The notes under the pieces: generated by a model
Told to the model about the DNA's origin: nothing
Database searches by the model: none
What the model saw: only the letters and a program-made list of their open reading frames with translations
Shown here: one piece after another, positions 6,128 to 7,749 of the stretch
Layout of the letters: each line of letters opens with the position of its first letter
Position numbering within the stretch: position 1 is the stretch's first letter
Position numbers and translations under genes: made by a program
Source of the DNA: Candidatus Babelota bacterium
Lineage (GTDB): Bacteria; Babelota; Babeliae; Babelales; Babelaceae
Direction: 5' to 3'
Length of the DNA: 7,749 nucleotides
Assembly (NCBI GenBank): GCA_003484685.1
Contig: DNBB01000033.1
Location: 17,982 to 25,730, forward strand

Positions 6128-7749
6128 AGTTTAAAAAGAAATCGGGCAATTTTTCCAGTTCGCCCCGGAATGTTTTGATTTTTGTCGCAGTCTTTGTTAT
6201 CGGTTTAGCTGCGTTAACACGGCTAGCAGATTACAGTAGATCGACCGATTTGCTCAGTTATTCCCAATTTTTAAAGAACGTAGAGGCTGGGGAAGTTACG
6301 TCAGTCAAAGTAGCGGGAAGTCAGGTGTTTGGCACCTTCAAGTCTGGCAAACATTTTGAAGCAACCATTGCGGAAAATCCTGGGAATTGGGAGCTTTTGC
6401 GCAAGCACAACGTGGACTTTGCAGTGAGCGAAGGTCCGGGAAGCTTTAACGTTTGGTATATGGTTGTTTTCTTTGCAATTGCAGCGTTGTTAGGGGTTGT
6501 CTGGTTTTTGTTGCGCCAGTTTCGTGGCGGAGCAGGAGGAAGCGGTGGTGTTGGTGGGCTCTTTTCTGCGTCCAAAAGCACTGCTCGGATGTTTATGCCG
6601 TCACAAATAAAAGTAAAATTTTCAGATGTGGCTGGAGCAGAAGAAGCTAAAGAAGAACTTAAAGATTTAGTTGATTTTTTAAAGAATCCAACAAAATATC
6701 GTCGCGTTGGCGCTGAAATAACGCGTGGTGTCTTGCTCGTTGGCGAACCGGGAAATGGTAAGACTTTGCTGGCAAAGGCGGTTGCAGGCGAAGCAAACTG
6801 CCCATTTTTTAGCATAACGGGTTCGGACTTTATGGAGATTTACGTTGGTGTTGGCGCAGGTCGAATTCGTGACTTGTTTGCGCAGGCACGTAAAAATGCT
6901 CCGGCAATTATTTTTATCGATGAAATTGATGCAATCGGCAGAAGGCGTGGAAGTGGTAGTGGCGGAGGTCACGATGAGCGTGAACAAACGCTTAACCAGC
7001 TGCTTACTGAGATGGATGGCTTTGCTTCAAGTGAAGCGCCGGTGATTGTTCTTGCTGCGACGAATATGCCAAGCGTGCTTGATCGTGCCTTGCTGCGTCC
7101 TGGAAGATTTGATCGTCGCATTACTGTTCCGTTTCCAAATGAAGAAGCACGACGTGAGTTAATAAAGATTCATGCGCGCAAAGTAAAACTTGCAGATGAC
7201 GTCGATATCGAAAAAATTGTGCAAGAAAGCGCAGGATTTAGCGGTGCTGACCTGGCGAACTGTGTAAACCAAGCTGCAATTAATGCAACCAAGAGTGGCC
7301 GAGATAAGATTGAACAACAAGACTTTGATGTTGCATTTAAAAAGCTAATTGATTCGCTTAAGGCGAGCCGAAGCGAGCATAAGACATCAGGGGCGGAAGA
7401 GTCTGCAGCTCGCGTTTATATGCCGTCGCAGATTAAAGTGCGCTTTTCTGATATTGCAGGCTTGCAAGAAGCAAAAGAAGAGATGGAAGATTTTATTTCA
7501 TACCTAAAAGATCCTTCAAAATATCAGCAAATTGGAGCTCGCTTAACCCGCGGTGTACTTTTAGTGGGTGATCCTGGTAATGGTAAAACAATGTTAGCGC
7601 GTGCAGTTGCGGGCGAAGCGGGAAGACCATTTTTTAGTGCTAGTGGTTCAGAGTTTATTGAAAAATATGTTGGCGTGGGAGCTGCGCGTATCCGCGATTT
7701 ATTTGTCCAAGCTCGCCGTATGGCACCAAGTATTATTTTTATTGATGAA
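6124..7749 (+). CDS. ftsH: FtsH-like membrane AAA protein with two tandem AAA modules (3' end outside window)
   Basis: The frame is open for 542 codons to the window edge. The ATG at 6124 is the first start after an in-frame TAA at 6109. The N-terminus is FtsH-like: TM1 about 15-34, a periplasmic domain with the LLSYSQFLKNVEAGEV motif, TM2 about 111-131, and a Gly-rich linker. AAA module 1 has Walker A GEPGNGKT (207-214), pore-loop aromatic in IYVGVGA, Walker B IIFIDE ending at 267, and a second region of homology with Asn314 and arginine fingers Arg325 and Arg328. A lid domain (SGADLANCVNQAA) then runs to about 413. FtsH should next show an M41 peptidase with HEXXH. Instead a short linker leads to a second AAA module with Walker A GDPGNGKT (482-489), KYVGVGA and Walker B at the window end. 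Whether a protease domain follows module 2 cannot be seen. The likely role is ATP-driven extraction or degradation of membrane proteins. It is preceded by its own promoter. The symbol is by similarity only, as typical FtsH has one AAA domain. Confidence 0.88.
   Translation, partial: MKFKKKSGNFSSSPRNVLIFVAVFVIGLAALTRLADYSRSTDLLSYSQFLKNVEAGEVTSVKVAGSQVFGTFKSGKHFEATIAENPGNWELLRKHNVDFAVSEGPGSFNVWYMVVFFAIAALLGVVWFLLRQFRGGAGGSGGVGGLFSASKSTARMFMPSQIKVKFSDVAGAEEAKEELKDLVDFLKNPTKYRRVGAEITRGVLLVGEPGNGKTLLAKAVAGEANCPFFSITGSDFMEIYVGVGAGRIRDLFAQARKNAPAIIFIDEIDAIGRRRGSGSGGGHDEREQTLNQLLTEMDGFASSEAPVIVLAATNMPSVLDRALLRPGRFDRRITVPFPNEEARRELIKIHARKVKLADDVDIEKIVQESAGFSGADLANCVNQAAINATKSGRDKIEQQDFDVAFKKLIDSLKASRSEHKTSGAEESAARVYMPSQIKVRFSDIAGLQEAKEEMEDFISYLKDPSKYQQIGARLTRGVLLVGDPGNGKTMLARAVAGEAGRPFFSASGSEFIEKYVGVGAARIRDLFVQARRMAPSIIFIDE
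6595..7749 (+). repeat. Intragenic AAA-module duplication, period 825 bases
   Basis: The segment 6595-6924 (residues 158-267) aligns without a gap to 7420-7749 (residues 433-542), an offset of exactly 275 codons. By hand count 78 of 110 residues are identical (about 71%). Both copies open with MPSQIKV and contain the identical blocks TRGVLLVG, AVAGEA and IIFIDE. The DNA is much less alike: in the first 14 codons, 7 of the 12 conserved residues use different codons. The duplication is therefore not recent and not an assembly artefact of near-identical copies. The second copy is cut by the window end. Confidence 0.9.

Noticed and set aside
6321..6815. 164-codon open frame on the minus strand
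   Set aside because: It is opposite the FtsH-like transmembrane and AAA region, is low in complexity, and resembles no known protein.
6595..7749. The AAA repeat as an assembly duplication
   Set aside because: The two copies differ at many synonymous sites and at 32 of 110 residues, so they are not a duplicated read or contig join.

Overview
The window is a dense, AT-leaning bacterial chromosome segment using the standard genetic code. It carries a complete tolQ-tolR-tolA-tolB set, so the organism has a Gram-negative type, two-membrane envelope. It also has a CCA-adding enzyme and the start of an FtsH-type membrane AAA ATPase. I cannot fix the lineage from sequence alone. The compact Tol cluster without pal or ybgC, together with the unusual FtsH-like gene, makes me think of a reduced, host-associated group such as Dependentiae (TM6/Babeliae) or a chlamydia-like lineage. 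This is a hunch, not a demonstrated assignment.

Layout. Bases 1-32 are the 3' end of a tRNA with an encoded CCA tail. Almost touching it, and convergent, is an exported DUF4097-like beta-repeat protein on the minus strand (39-860). A 107-base divergent spacer follows, holding an operator-like dyad and a candidate promoter for the minus-strand gene. Then come cca (968-2386), a 100-base gap, and four tightly packed plus-strand genes: tolQ, tolR, tolA and tolB (2487-5949). tolQ/tolR and tolR/tolA overlap by 13 and about 29 bases, and tolA/tolB are 16 bases apart. The 174-base gap after tolB contains a good sigma70-like promoter and a tiny possible leader ORF whose stop overlaps the next start codon. 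The last gene (6124 to the window end) is a partial ftsH-like reading frame.

How the genes work together. TolQ and TolR would form the proton-driven inner-membrane motor, TolA the periplasm-spanning arm, and TolB the periplasmic beta-propeller partner that normally meets Pal at the outer membrane. Pal is not in this window. The FtsH-like protein appears to have its own promoter and to act separately in inner-membrane protein quality control.

The most notable observation is that the FtsH-like protein has two AAA modules in tandem. The second starts exactly 275 residues after the first, with about 71% identity over the 110 residues that can be aligned before the window ends. The first module is not followed by the M41 zinc-protease domain that normally comes next in FtsH. 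Both modules carry the same altered Walker A loop (GEPGNGKT and GDPGNGKT).
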